From Methanomicrobiales archaeon (GTDB lineage Archaea; Halobacteriota; Methanomicrobia; Methanomicrobiales; Methanospirillaceae), in assembly GCA_025358115.1 (NCBI GenBank), contig JANYKQ010000014.1, forward strand, positions 1-52,003: a stretch of DNA of 52,003 nucleotides, written 5' to 3'. A program made the translations under genes and the position numbers. Under the pieces are notes generated by a model. The model was not told the DNA's origin, did no database searches, and was given only the letters and a program-made list of their open reading frames with translations. Numbering within the stretch: the first letter of the stretch is position 1; every line of letters starts with the position of its first letter. Below are positions 1 through 7,448 of this stretch, one piece after another.

Positions 1-132
1 GCTGCTGCATTCTGCCGGATTCGGGGATATCTCTCAACGGTTAAGAAAAATGACCGGCCGGTTCTCATATCGCTTGTCGGCGCATTTCAGGGAAATCCAT
101 TCACACCTACTTGCGCTCACAGGACCGGCTGA
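1..132 (+). CDS. IS66-family transposase, C-terminal end (cut by window start)
   Basis: The frame open from base 1 to the TGA at 130-132 encodes 43 residues that include FCRIRGYLSTVKKNDRPVL and GNPF. This is the usual extreme C-terminus of IS66-type transposases (a 'FxRIRGYxSTxRK' block followed by a 'GxPF/L' block). The rest of the protein, including the DDE catalytic core, lies outside the window, so completeness of the element cannot be judged. No terminal inverted repeat was identified in the following 60 bases. Family assignment is from recalled motif similarity over a short stretch. Confidence 0.72.
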   Translation, partial: AAAFCRIRGYLSTVKKNDRPVLISLVGAFQGNPFTPTCAHRTG

Positions 133-198
133 ATAGTTACAAAATATTTATGAATTAAATGCACTCTACAATAAACTAGATGGTGATTTGATTCCTTT

Positions 199-600
199 TT
201 GGATTCCATTCCAAGACGAGTGAAAAAATTAATTCACTCACCCCCTCAATATTCTCAGCCATATTTAACCACAGATTTTGCGGAATTTGATTTTAAAAAG
301 ATATTAAAACATACCCTAATTCAACAAGATTATCAGCAATATCATCCTCAAATTATTCCTGGAAAACAGGAAGAATTACCTCGATTTATTTCCGAAAATA
401 GAGAAAAATTGTATGCATGGTTTATACATAATCCTACATTGAAATTGGATCTTGAAAATATCGACATTAGAAAAAAGATGCTCATTGGAGACGTAGATGA
501 AATGTTAGGTCATATTAATTTTCTATTGTCTACATGGAAGATGACCTATTATTTAACCGAAGAAGATTTGCAAATACCTGAATGGGGAAATGTAATCTAA
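199..600 (+). CDS. AT-rich hypothetical protein
   Basis: Unrecognised 133-residue protein. The frame opens just after a stop at 184-186 and the only early start is TTG at 199; no convincing ribosome site precedes it. Base composition and codon use (many AAA, ATT, TTA) differ sharply from the GC-rich genes nearby, which suggests recent acquisition. It lies about 65 bases from the end of an IS66 transposase. The protein is hydrophilic, mixed charge, with no membrane segment or signal peptide and no catalytic motif I can name. The odd start leaves open that it is a 3' remnant of a longer gene. A stop-free 133 codons in AT-rich DNA supports real coding. Confidence 0.55.
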   Translation: MDSIPRRVKKLIHSPPQYSQPYLTTDFAEFDFKKILKHTLIQQDYQQYHPQIIPGKQEELPRFISENREKLYAWFIHNPTLKLDLENIDIRKKMLIGDVDEMLGHINFLLSTWKMTYYLTEEDLQIPEWGNVI

Positions 601-627
601 AGAATTACTCGAAAATTTTTTTTAAAT

Positions 628-846
628 TTAATCGTATTTTTTTGATGACACATTGTTGACAGAAAAAATAGTATAAATATTCCGTAAGCCATGCCGGCCC
701 GGGCTCGCGATCCCGAACGTCATACCGACACCCGGGCTTTCGTCAATTGGTACAATCATAACCGTCACGTCCAGCAGCGAGACAATGTTTCCTGATGCAA
801 GCTCGCTCTTCGCTGAATCGTTTGCAGCTTCATATACAGTTGTCAT
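628..846 (-). CDS. Small hypothetical protein downstream of primase
   Basis: 72-residue protein of unknown function. The start is well supported: GGAGG lies five bases upstream of the ATG at 844-846. The sequence has a hydrophobic centre (SLLDVTVMIVPIDE) and a Gly/Pro stretch, with no known motif. It is the last gene of a minus-strand run of small genes and a primase, 142 bases after the primase stop, and probably belongs to the same integrated element. Its last dozen codons run into AT-rich sequence, so the natural C-terminus may have been altered by insertion of the AT-rich DNA to the left. Confidence 0.6.
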   Translation of the reverse strand: MTTVYEAANDSAKSELASGNIVSLLDVTVMIVPIDESPGVGMTFGIASPGRHGLRNIYTIFSVNNVSSKKYD

Positions 847-988
847 AGAATCCTCCAGAATCTTCCGGGCAAAAAGGCAAAATTTTCATGATTTCCGTAA
901 TCTTTTTTCTGTACAATTTTCTCGTAAGACTTTCCCGGAAACAGGGTACTTTTTGTCTTTTTGCCCCATCCATTGCTCAACATATTGC

Positions 989-3652
989 TCAAACTCCTGA
1001 CAGGGATGCCTGTCCAATCCGCCGGTTCTCGGCTGCAATCCGCTCTTCTTCATTCTTCGGCCTGACCCCGGACCACACGCGTTCATGCCCGGACTTCCCT
1101 CCGTCAACGACATCACGTTCCCGCAGGGCATTCCAGAGTTTGGTGGATGATATCCGGTATCGCACCCCTTCTTCCTCGCACCATTTTTCAAACATTTCCT
1201 TTAGGGCAAGGCGGGTCATCTTTGCGTCTTTCTGGAATTCACATTCCGTCACCAGGAACAACCCCACCGTATCGCTCACCGTCCGGAGATTCGCCGTTGC
1301 CTGCGAAACCTTCCGGGGCTGCACCAGCCGGTGCCCGTTCGCGTAATACCGCTGCAGCCCGGCAAGGCACCAGTTCAGGATCCCAGGAGACTCAGCCAGC
1401 AGTTTTGCCGCAATATCGGGGTCGCACTTCTCCTCCGGGATCTGGACCGAGAACGGCACCATCCAGAGCCGGCGCCAGATGCCGTCATCGGTGCCCGGGA
1501 TGACCGGCTCGTGATTCGTGGTCATCCAGATCTTGGCTACAGGCGTAAACTCGAACTCGTTCTCGTACAGTTTCCGGACCGTGATCGCGTACTCGCCGGT
1601 GATCTGCTTGATGATGGACTCGTCCATCCGTGCGCCCTCCGCACCTTCGGCCGCTGTTGCAAACCGTGCCCCCGCCAGCCGGGCCAGGTCCGACCGGGTG
1701 GTCTCGAAGCGCTTTGCCATGAGGGAATCGGATGCGATGTTGACCGCGTAGTCGGCGAAGATTCGCGCAAGGACCTCGATCGTTTTGGACTTCCCGTTCC
1801 GGCCCCGGCCGTACAGGATGAACATGATCTGCTGGGGATTGGTGCCGAGCAGGGTGTAGCCGCACATGGACTGGAACCCCGCCAGGTAATCCGCATCGCC
1901 CCCGAAAATCAGGTCCAGGTGACTGAGCCACCGGGGACAGGCGGCTTCGCGGTCGTACTCAACTGCCGCCATCCGGGTGAGCATATCCCCGCGCCGGTGT
2001 TCGCGGAAGTTCATGGCCGGAAGTTCCAGCGTGCCGTTCCGGCAGTTGAAGAGTTCCGGCTGTGCATCGAACTCACCCGGCAGGACCGGGCAGAGCGGTG
2101 CAGCGGAATCGATCATCGCCTTCCTTGCGTGGAGGCTCTCGGAGAGGATCGCCCACCGGGAGAGTGCCCGGGACCGGTCGGCAGTCGTGGCACTGGCTGC
2201 CTCGCGGTGGATCGAGCGGGCAACGCCGGTTGCAATGATGAGCATCCGGCCGGCAGCGTCGCGCTCCCAGCACTTGCCGTTCCAGAGGAACCATGCACCA
2301 AAGCTTGCACAGTACCGGACCGAATCGCCGTGCATCGCGATGAGCCGCTCGGCATTCCCGGCATCGGTAAGGGCATATTCCTGCGGGGCTGCCGGCCCGG
2401 CATCCGGCCGGGCTGGATCGTTATTGTTCCCGCCCGGGGAAACGGCGGGTTCGCCCGGGCCAGCGGCGGCAGTGCCTTCCGGAACCCCGTCCCTTAAGCG
2501 TAAACCTGCCGGTGGTTTATTGGCACATTTCTGCACGATGCCGGCCTGCTCTGCTGCAACTTTTGCCCTCGCACGCTCGCGTTTCCCGTCCTGGAGCCGT
2601 AATTCCTGCCCGGACAACCGCTCCTCCTGTGTCTCGTACCGCTCCCGGAGTTCCTGCCACCGCTGTTTTCCACCGCCGCAGGAGGCGTGGTGGCAACCCG
2701 CATGGATGGCGCCGTTCTCGAACTGGATCGCGTAGGCCCCGTCCGTATGGGCGGAGGAGAACGGGCACGATGCAAGGAGATAGATCCTGCCGCCCAGGTA
2801 GGGTTTTTCGGATCGTACCGGAATGCTGTGGCACTGTAGCCAGTCCGGCAGGTTCACCCCCCTCTTAATCCCCCGTGCTTCCACGGGAGAAACCGCCGGG
2901 GAACTGATCCCGGCCGGCAGTGCCATCCCCAGGTTCTCCAGCAGTTCCCCGCTCACCACCTCAAGCCGCTCCGGCACCGAGATGACCCGGCTTCTCCGGT
3001 GCGGGCGCTCAGCGGTGTTGTCACCCTTCCGGGCGATCGTGCCATACAGTTTCCAGATCCGGCCGGCGTTCGAGTTTGCCTTATCCACGGTCGCGGACTC
3101 GTCCGAGAAGATCGCGTCCAGCACCGCGAGCCCCCGCTTCACCAGGGCGAGCGAGGCTGCGTCATTGGGGAGATCGATCCGGTACAGCAGGTGTGCCCCG
3201 TTGCCGGAATCCGCCCGGACCGGTTCAGGAAACCCGAGATTCCCGAGCCAGAGAGCAACCCGTTCTGCCATTGCAAACGCGGCCTCGTGTTCGGCATCAG
3301 AAGAAGAAACCCCGCCCGGCCGGACCGGGTCGATATCGACCGGGAACCACCGGCGCCGGATGATCTCGGCATCCGATGTCGTGGTATCGGTCCTGGTCAG
3401 CCGCATCTTGATCCGGTTCGCCCGCCGGGAGAGGAGCGACGGGTTCACCCGGTTTAAGGTCACGTAGGTCCCGTGCACTGCCGGGTCCGCGTCAAGCGCC
3501 CCGGCAAACTGGGCGAGTGCTGCATAATCCGTGAAGTACCCGCTGTGCGTTGCATTCTCCGCCAGTGCACGGATCTCCACAACCTGCCCCGGTCCCGCGA
3601 GGAGTTCAATGACTGACGCTACATTCCCGGTATAGTCAGCCGTTCCGGCCAT
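989..3652 (-). CDS. Virus/plasmid-type primase with SF3 helicase (D5/P4-like)
   Basis: An 887-residue replication protein. The N-terminal part (about 60-240) looks like an archaeal-type primase domain, with the acidic FPVDIDPVRP and the SGNGAHLLYRIDLP block. A Cys/His cluster (ASCPFSSAH..., then GCHHASC) near 290-335 is probably a zinc site. The C-terminal half is a D5_N plus superfamily 3 helicase: Walker A in LYGRGRNGKSKT near residue 620, then a sensor-like MTTNHEPVIPGTDDGIWRR and a winged-helix tail. GGTGAT lies five bases before the ATG. It overlaps the upstream gene by 17 bases, so translation is probably coupled. Such proteins drive replication of plasmids and proviruses; no integrase is visible here. 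Decayed pieces of a second copy lie at 10,195-10,262 and 12,290-12,830. Confidence 0.9.
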   Translation of the reverse strand: MAGTADYTGNVASVIELLAGPGQVVEIRALAENATHSGYFTDYAALAQFAGALDADPAVHGTYVTLNRVNPSLLSRRANRIKMRLTRTDTTTSDAEIIRRRWFPVDIDPVRPGGVSSSDAEHEAAFAMAERVALWLGNLGFPEPVRADSGNGAHLLYRIDLPNDAASLALVKRGLAVLDAIFSDESATVDKANSNAGRIWKLYGTIARKGDNTAERPHRRSRVISVPERLEVVSGELLENLGMALPAGISSPAVSPVEARGIKRGVNLPDWLQCHSIPVRSEKPYLGGRIYLLASCPFSSAHTDGAYAIQFENGAIHAGCHHASCGGGKQRWQELRERYETQEERLSGQELRLQDGKRERARAKVAAEQAGIVQKCANKPPAGLRLRDGVPEGTAAAGPGEPAVSPGGNNNDPARPDAGPAAPQEYALTDAGNAERLIAMHGDSVRYCASFGAWFLWNGKCWERDAAGRMLIIATGVARSIHREAASATTADRSRALSRWAILSESLHARKAMIDSAAPLCPVLPGEFDAQPELFNCRNGTLELPAMNFREHRRGDMLTRMAAVEYDREAACPRWLSHLDLIFGGDADYLAGFQSMCGYTLLGTNPQQIMFILYGRGRNGKSKTIEVLARIFADYAVNIASDSLMAKRFETTRSDLARLAGARFATAAEGAEGARMDESIIKQITGEYAITVRKLYENEFEFTPVAKIWMTTNHEPVIPGTDDGIWRRLWMVPFSVQIPEEKCDPDIAAKLLAESPGILNWCLAGLQRYYANGHRLVQPRKVSQATANLRTVSDTVGLFLVTECEFQKDAKMTRLALKEMFEKWCEEEGVRYRISSTKLWNALRERDVVDGGKSGHERVWSGVRPKNEEERIAAENRRIGQASLSGV

Positions 3653-3947
3653 TGCCCATCACCCCGCAGTCCACGGTCACGGGTTGTTTACCGGCATCTT
3701 CCGGGTCTCTTGCGGTATTGGTGGTAAAGGTCCACTGTTTCCCGGCGGTTTCGCGCCATTCCGATACAAACCCCGGCTCCGGCTCACCTTTTACCCGGCA
3801 CTTGTACTTGATGCGGTACGCGTGCGAGTGCGTCCGGACCACCGAGATCCGGTACAGTTTTCCGCCCCGCTTCCGGATCCCGTCCGCAACTGCGGTCGCG
3901 ATGAGGAAGAGCGGGACGACCGGGTCGTACCTCTTTGGCCGGGTCAT
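3636..3947 (-). CDS. Small hypothetical protein of the primase operon
   Basis: 103 residues, basic and hydrophilic, rich in Arg, Lys and Thr. It has no recognised domain. The segment RISVVRTHSHAYRIKYKCR looks beta-rich. Its start overlaps the stop of the preceding gene by one base and its end overlaps the primase start by 17 bases, a tight arrangement typical of co-translated genes. A role alongside the primase in replication of an integrated element is an inference from position only. Confidence 0.68.
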   Translation of the reverse strand: MTRPKRYDPVVPLFLIATAVADGIRKRGGKLYRISVVRTHSHAYRIKYKCRVKGEPEPGFVSEWRETAGKQWTFTTNTARDPEDAGKQPVTVDCGVMGNGRNG

Positions 3948-4507
3948 CAGGTCCGCCCCCGCTCTTCAAGTTCGGCAACGCGCCGGCTGATACGCTCGAT
4001 CTTCCGGTCCTGGCGTGCAGTTGTCCGGTCCATCCGGTCAACAAGGAAGAAGATCAGGTCCCCGTGGTTCTCCAGCATTTCCGGCGGGAGTGAGATGGCT
4101 AAGTTTCCCATCCTCTCTTCTGCGGAAGGGATCTTTTTCTTCCGGTGCGGCAGACCGCAGCCGGCAATCTCCGTTTTGCGTTCCACAGTCACGGGCTCTT
4201 TGATGTGCCGTTTTGCCCATGCGAGTTCATTGTTCTCCAGTCCATTCTCGTCTTTGGGGGATGCTGCTCCATCCCTTTGGGACACCTCGCGGGAAGGTCC
4301 GGCAATGCCATCGCTTCTCCGTCCCGGGATCGTCCCGGCCCCGTCTGTTGGTTTGTCTGTGGTTTCCATGGCAATCTCTGCTGAAATTTTTGTGTTCTCC
4401 CCTCTATCCCCCCGGACCGCGAGAGCATCTGCTCTCCGGTCATAACCTCCAGCGCCGGTTCCGGCCAGAGCCGCAGCTCTTCGCAGTGACTCAAACGTTC
4501 CTGTCAC
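3947..4507 (-). CDS. Hypothetical coiled-coil protein of the primase operon
   Basis: 186 residues if the GTG at 4505-4507 is used; an ATG at 4367-4369 would give a 140-residue form, and neither has a clear ribosome site. The first 100 residues are low-complexity, charged and probably disordered. The last 60 (LPPEMLENHGDLIFFLVDRM and the Arg/Glu-rich tail) look helical and may form a coiled coil. No enzyme motif is seen. The stop overlaps the next gene's start by one base. Function unknown; it sits in the same minus-strand operon as the primase. Confidence 0.6.
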   Translation of the reverse strand: MTGTFESLRRAAALAGTGAGGYDRRADALAVRGDRGENTKISAEIAMETTDKPTDGAGTIPGRRSDGIAGPSREVSQRDGAASPKDENGLENNELAWAKRHIKEPVTVERKTEIAGCGLPHRKKKIPSAEERMGNLAISLPPEMLENHGDLIFFLVDRMDRTTARQDRKIERISRRVAELEERGRT

Positions 4508-4569
4508 CGATTGATACGGCAGGCTAACCGTACGGGTGAATCAGGAACTTTAACGACCGGAACCGGCGG

Positions 4570-4875
4570 TCAATTCCTACGTAAACGAGAAGAGGCGGGC
4601 ACCATAATTTCCGCAGCGGGTCCCGCAATAGTGTACCCGGTGCCGGTGTTCCTTCCGGGCAGTGCGATAAGGCCGGCAAGCGTGTGCAGGAGAGGGCGGG
4701 GTGTCTCTTCACCGATCACCTTCATTCCTTTCCTGCGGCGCTGGCCGTTGATGATGATTCCGCTCACGGACAGCATCGCGAGGTAGAAGAACCGGGAGTA
4801 GAAGCTCGCGGCCCTGGGGGCGGCTCCGAGCGCACGGATCTTCCTCGCTGTTTGTGTGCAGAATTCGTTTGACAT
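4570..4875 (-). CDS. Small hypothetical protein, first gene of the primase operon
   Basis: 101 residues with no known motif. An AGAGGAA ribosome site precedes the ATG at 4873-4875 by a normal distance. The protein begins with a basic helix (TARKIRALG) followed by a moderately hydrophobic segment (FFYLAMLSVSGIIING) that could insert in a membrane or form a buried helix. It is the most upstream gene of the minus-strand replication module. The sequence GCCTTTTTAACC upstream on the minus strand could be its TATA region. Confidence 0.58.
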   Translation of the reverse strand: MSNEFCTQTARKIRALGAAPRAASFYSRFFYLAMLSVSGIIINGQRRRKGMKVIGEETPRPLLHTLAGLIALPGRNTGTGYTIAGPAAEIMVPASSRLRRN

Positions 4876-5204
4876 GCTCTATTCCTCTGTTCTGAAATAG
4901 TGGTTAAAAAGGCTAGCGGTCGCTGCGAATTTTTTCGCGGGTATTTCGGATTTTTAGTGGAATCCGGGCGTGGATTGCAGTTTGTTTTGTGCGGTTTGTC
5001 AGATAAAATTCCGGGGACACTGAGCGCGGCAACGGCGTGGACCGGTGGATGTTTTTACGGGGTAATTTCCCGGATTCTTTGCGGGAATCCGGGGGGGTGC
5101 CGCATTGATCTGGTAACCGGGCGGTCGGATAAATAAAAAAAATGGGGCTGTAAATCCGGATGAATCGGATTAAAAAAAGATACGGGTTGGTGCCGTACCG
5201 GGAA
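4876..5204. other. Intergenic stretch with one strong inverted repeat
   Basis: About 330 bases with no gene I can support. It should hold the promoter of the minus-strand replication operon on its left side. It also contains a perfect inverted repeat, CCCGGATTC at 5069-5077 and GAATCCGGG at 5085-5093, separated by seven bases. A run of seven A follows near 5139-5149, so on the minus strand this would read as a T run beyond the gene at 5205. No direct repeat suggestive of an attachment site was found by eye. Confidence 0.5.
5069..5093. repeat. Perfect 9-bp inverted repeat
   Basis: Arms CCCGGATTC and GAATCCGGG flank the loop TTTGCGG. It lies between the start of the replication module and the 3' end of the lipoprotein gene at 5205. 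It could be a transcription terminator stem for the minus-strand lipoprotein gene, although it is about 110 bases beyond the stop, or a protein binding site at the edge of the element. Confidence 0.45.
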
Positions 5205-5654
5205 TTACCCTCTCTTGAGCGTATCGAGTGCCGCACTGTAGGGATCGGCATCATCGATGTGCGTCAGTTCCATGGTATCGGTTCCGGTGATTTCGCCACT
5301 TGTGTAGCCGTTGGCATTCTCAACAATGGCAAGTGTCCTGCCATCGCGGCTGATAACCCCGGCCATCGGCATTGTTTCGGTGCTGTTGACCCCGAACTTC
5401 AGGTGGCCGGAGAAGAGGCGTCCCTGTTGTTCCGTAACGACCATGGTTATGGGCATTTTGCCATAATCGGTATATCCGATTCTCTCTTCGTAGCCCTGCA
5501 TCTGCCCGGTCCAGGTGCCGATGAGGTTCGGGGTTGCTGCTGCTGCTGCGGGCGTGGTGGCAACCGGTACTGGTACTGCGTTCGGGGCGGTGGAGGTGCA
5601 TCCGCAGGCAAGAGCTGCGAGGATTACCAGAAGGATAACAATTGCGATCTTCAT
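5205..5654 (-). CDS. Predicted lipoprotein
   Basis: 149 residues counted from the ATG at 5652-5654. This start gives a clean export signal: MKIAIVILLVILAALACGC, with a lipobox-like ALAC|G, so the mature protein would be anchored outside the membrane by a lipidated Cys. An in-frame extension of 43 codons upstream is rejected because it is hydrophilic and would bury the signal. A short Pro/Ala/Thr linker is followed by a domain with repeated beta-type patterns (LIGTWTGQMQGYEE..., LFSGHLKFG, ISRDGRTLAIVENANGYTSGEI). This resembles small lipocalin-like beta-barrel proteins, but I cannot name a family. Confidence 0.78.
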   Translation of the reverse strand: MKIAIVILLVILAALACGCTSTAPNAVPVPVATTPAAAAATPNLIGTWTGQMQGYEERIGYTDYGKMPITMVVTEQQGRLFSGHLKFGVNSTETMPMAGVISRDGRTLAIVENANGYTSGEITGTDTMELTHIDDADPYSAALDTLKRG

Positions 5655-5792
5655 GATGAAGGGAGTGGTAGCAGGTGCCTGATAAAACTGGTGGTTAATG
5701 GACGGGGATTTTTCCGGATTTTTTGTGGGAACAGGGGGGAAACCGGTGCTGCAGCGATCCTCGCGAACACAGCCCTCTCTCAAAAAAAACTC

Positions 5793-6287
5793 CTACTCCT
5801 CTTCCCCATCCCCCAGACACTCCTTCATCACCCGTTTCAAAATCGCCTTTGCCTTCTTCGCCCGGTGGGCCACATGGGGATCCGCCCGGAGAAGCACGGG
5901 ATCAATCCAGTCCGTGATCCGGTCATGGGTCACGCCCTTCTCATCATTCTTCAGGGTTATCCGGATCCAGTACCAGCACCGGTCAGCCCCGCCGCTCTTG
6001 CGTAACGCCGTGTGAAACCGTGCGTAGCCATTGTCGGGAAAGGCCGTGATGAATCTGGTGCACAGCTCCTCGAGGATCGAGTTGTATTCCATCATCGCTT
6101 CGGGAACTTCACGGTCCCGGACAATGGGCAGGTATGTAAACCGGATCTTCTGGTTCGCGCCGTCCTGGACGATCCCTGCATGGAGCTCGATGCCCCCGAT
6201 CATGGGTTCATCACCCACCAGGGGGAAATCCAGCTCTTCGGGTTTGGGTTCGGGTTCTGGCTCACATCCGGTCATGCGTGATCTCAT
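5793..6287 (-). CDS. Hypothetical protein
   Basis: 164 residues, not recognised. The first 25 residues are an acidic Glu/Pro stretch (EPEPEPKPEE), followed by a folded region with alternating hydrophobic residues and several Trp (CWYWIRITL, TDWIDPV), and a Lys-rich helical tail that ends in DGEEE. GGGAG lies about 11 bases before the ATG, a slightly long spacing. No membrane segment. It stands alone between a lipoprotein gene and the small-gene tandem array. Consistent GC-rich codon use across the frame supports coding. Confidence 0.65.
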   Translation of the reverse strand: MRSRMTGCEPEPEPKPEELDFPLVGDEPMIGGIELHAGIVQDGANQKIRFTYLPIVRDREVPEAMMEYNSILEELCTRFITAFPDNGYARFHTALRKSGGADRCWYWIRITLKNDEKGVTHDRITDWIDPVLLRADPHVAHRAKKAKAILKRVMKECLGDGEEE

Positions 6288-6533
6288 CTTTCGATCTGCT
6301 CCCTTGAATGCATTCCCTTAAAGCGCTTTTTTCGTGCGGCAGGATTCCGGCAAAAGGTGTGAACATGCCCATCTCCTCAAATACTCCGGCGCGTTTTATG
6401 TCCCCGGTCCAGAAAAATAACCATGTAAAAGCGTTTAAATTCCTGCACAGGGAGAAAGCGTATATCCCGGTACCAAGAGAACAGGAACAAGTGGCAAATA
6501 CTACGATGAAGGAAAACACACTGAAAAAAGGAA

Positions 6534-6641
6534 GTGATAACCACGTCGGATAAAGATAAGAAGGCAGTTGCCCCGGTATCAACTATCGCTCCAGCAGCGG
6601 CAAAGGCAGATGCCAAAAAATCAAACGGAAAGAGAGCATAA
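6534..6641 (+). CDS. Small Lys/Ala/Pro-rich protein, copy 1
   Basis: A 35-residue frame from GTG at 6534-6536 to TAA at 6639-6641: MITTS, then DKDKKAVAPVSTIAPAAAKA, ending KKSNGKRA. It is highly basic, low in complexity and probably disordered. The copy 493 bases downstream keeps the same frame and character despite many substitutions, which argues for selection on the protein. The start is odd: GGAAGTGAT resembles the archaeal ribosome site GGAGGTGAT, which overlaps the GTG and would point to the ACG four bases further on. Either the GTG or a non-standard ACG is used. Function unknown. Confidence 0.55.
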   Translation: MITTSDKDKKAVAPVSTIAPAAAKADAKKSNGKRA

Positions 6642-6760
6642 TTTCGTTCTCAATCTCATTTCTCATATTTTTCTTTACCACCCTCTCTTCTGGAAACGCG
6701 GGTTTTCATCCGGGCCGATCGGCAGCCCGCTCTGTAGAGTTTGTCCATCTAAAAGAACAG

Positions 6761-6907
6761 ATGAGCTTCTTTTCGGGTAACCGGACTAAAAAACCCGGTA
6801 CGGAAATAAACAAAAAATGCCCGGGTGCTAATGCAGCTGCAACTCAAAACGCAGTCAATGAGCCCGCGTCCTCCTCTCCTCCGGAACGTTTCCTCCCCGC
6901 CCCATAA
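6761..6907 (+). CDS. Small protein beginning MSFFSGNR, copy 1
   Basis: A 48-residue frame from ATG 6761 to TAA 6905-6907. It starts MSFFSGNRTKKPG and ends in a Ser/Pro-rich tail. The first eight codons are nearly identical to those of the second copy at 7254 (MSIFSGNR), after which the two diverge in frame and length. No ribosome site is evident, so it would need leaderless or coupled translation. Only the duplicated N-terminus supports coding, so this is less certain than the Lys-rich partner upstream. Confidence 0.35.
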   Translation: MSFFSGNRTKKPGTEINKKCPGANAAATQNAVNEPASSSPPERFLPAP

Positions 6908-7026
6908 AAATATCCAATAAAATTGTCTAAATTCCTGCAACAGGGAGAAAGGTGTATATCCCGGCGCCGGAAGAATATGCATACGTGGAAAAACCACAAT
7001 TATAAAAAAACCCACAGAAAAAGGAA

Positions 7027-7140
7027 GTGATAACCACGTCAAATAAAGCAAAGAAAGTAGTTGCCCCCGCAGCAAAGACCGCTCCCGTAAGCGGAAAGAC
7101 CGTAGCCGGAGCAAAGAAAGGCAGCCCAAAGCGAGGATAA
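7027..7140 (+). CDS. Small Lys/Ala/Pro-rich protein, copy 2
   Basis: 37 residues from GTG 7027-7029 to TAA 7138-7140: MITTSNKAKKVVAPAAKTAP, then a GK-rich tail ending SPKRG. It is the paralogue of the gene at 6534, with the same unusual GGAAGTGATAACCACG start context. The sequence is strongly basic with regularly spaced Lys, like histone-tail or nucleic-acid-binding peptides; that comparison is by composition only. The two copies differ at about half their residues yet keep length, charge and the KKxVAP core. Confidence 0.55.
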   Translation: MITTSNKAKKVVAPAAKTAPVSGKTVAGAKKGSPKRG

Positions 7141-7253
7141 TCCCATTTTTCATTTCTCACATTTTTCTTGAACAATTTCTCTTCTCAGGCACTGTTTTTT
7201 AGTTTGGGCCAAATCGGCTGTGGGATCGGTTTGCTAGGTCTTGAAGAAAATCC

Positions 7254-7331
7254 ATGAGCATCTTTTCGGGTAACCGGATGGATCTGGCACAGAATAAACA
7301 AAAAATGCCAGGATGTTACGAGCAGCTGTGA
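7254..7331 (+). CDS. Small protein beginning MSIFSGNR, copy 2 (possibly truncated)
   Basis: A 25-residue frame from ATG 7254 to TGA 7329-7331, sharing MS(F/I)FSGNR with the frame at 6761. It is shorter than copy 1 because its frame drifts after GNR and stops early, so it may be a decaying copy. No ribosome site is seen. Kept because the start region is one of the best conserved parts of the duplication. Confidence 0.28.
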   Translation: MSIFSGNRMDLAQNKQKMPGCYEQL

Positions 7332-7448
7332 ATGAGAATTGTTGCGGCTGGCTGGGGATGCGAGCGGTTGTAAGCAAGAGGATACCGTAAAAGGGGTTTG
7401 CGGGGGAAGATGTGAAGAAAATAGGTGAAACGATACAATGCCAGAATT

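Larger units (their letters stand above)
6425..7350. repeat. Tandem duplication, period 493 bp, with two small genes per unit
   Basis: Two diverged head-to-tail copies, about 6425-6860 and 6918-7350. Matching landmarks are 493 bases apart: the start of the small basic gene (6534 and 7027), and ATGAGC followed by CTTTTCGGGTAACCGG (6761 and 7254). Upstream blocks also match (TAAATTCCTG, CAGGGAGAAAG, GTATATCCCGG). Spacing between landmarks is kept although the sequence has drifted, and the two reading frames stay open while flanking DNA carries indels. A weaker third trace may begin near 6365 (an ATG followed by a similar short frame). Confidence 0.75.

Noticed and set aside
1331-2497. Long plus-strand open frame (388 codons) over the primase gene
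   Set aside because: Antisense to a gene with clear helicase motifs; the product is Arg/Pro-rich low-complexity sequence typical of GC-rich shadow frames.
4913-5254. Minus-strand frame of 113 codons in the gap after the replication operon
   Set aside because: No ribosome site, random composition, and it crosses the inverted repeat at 5069 and the end of the lipoprotein gene.
6262-7153. Two similar minus-strand frames with hydrophobic residues (6262-6582 and 6749-7153)
   Set aside because: They are the antisense of the tandem repeat; Lys-rich plus-strand codons read as Phe/Leu on the other strand, which mimics membrane helices. Similarity simply reflects the duplication.
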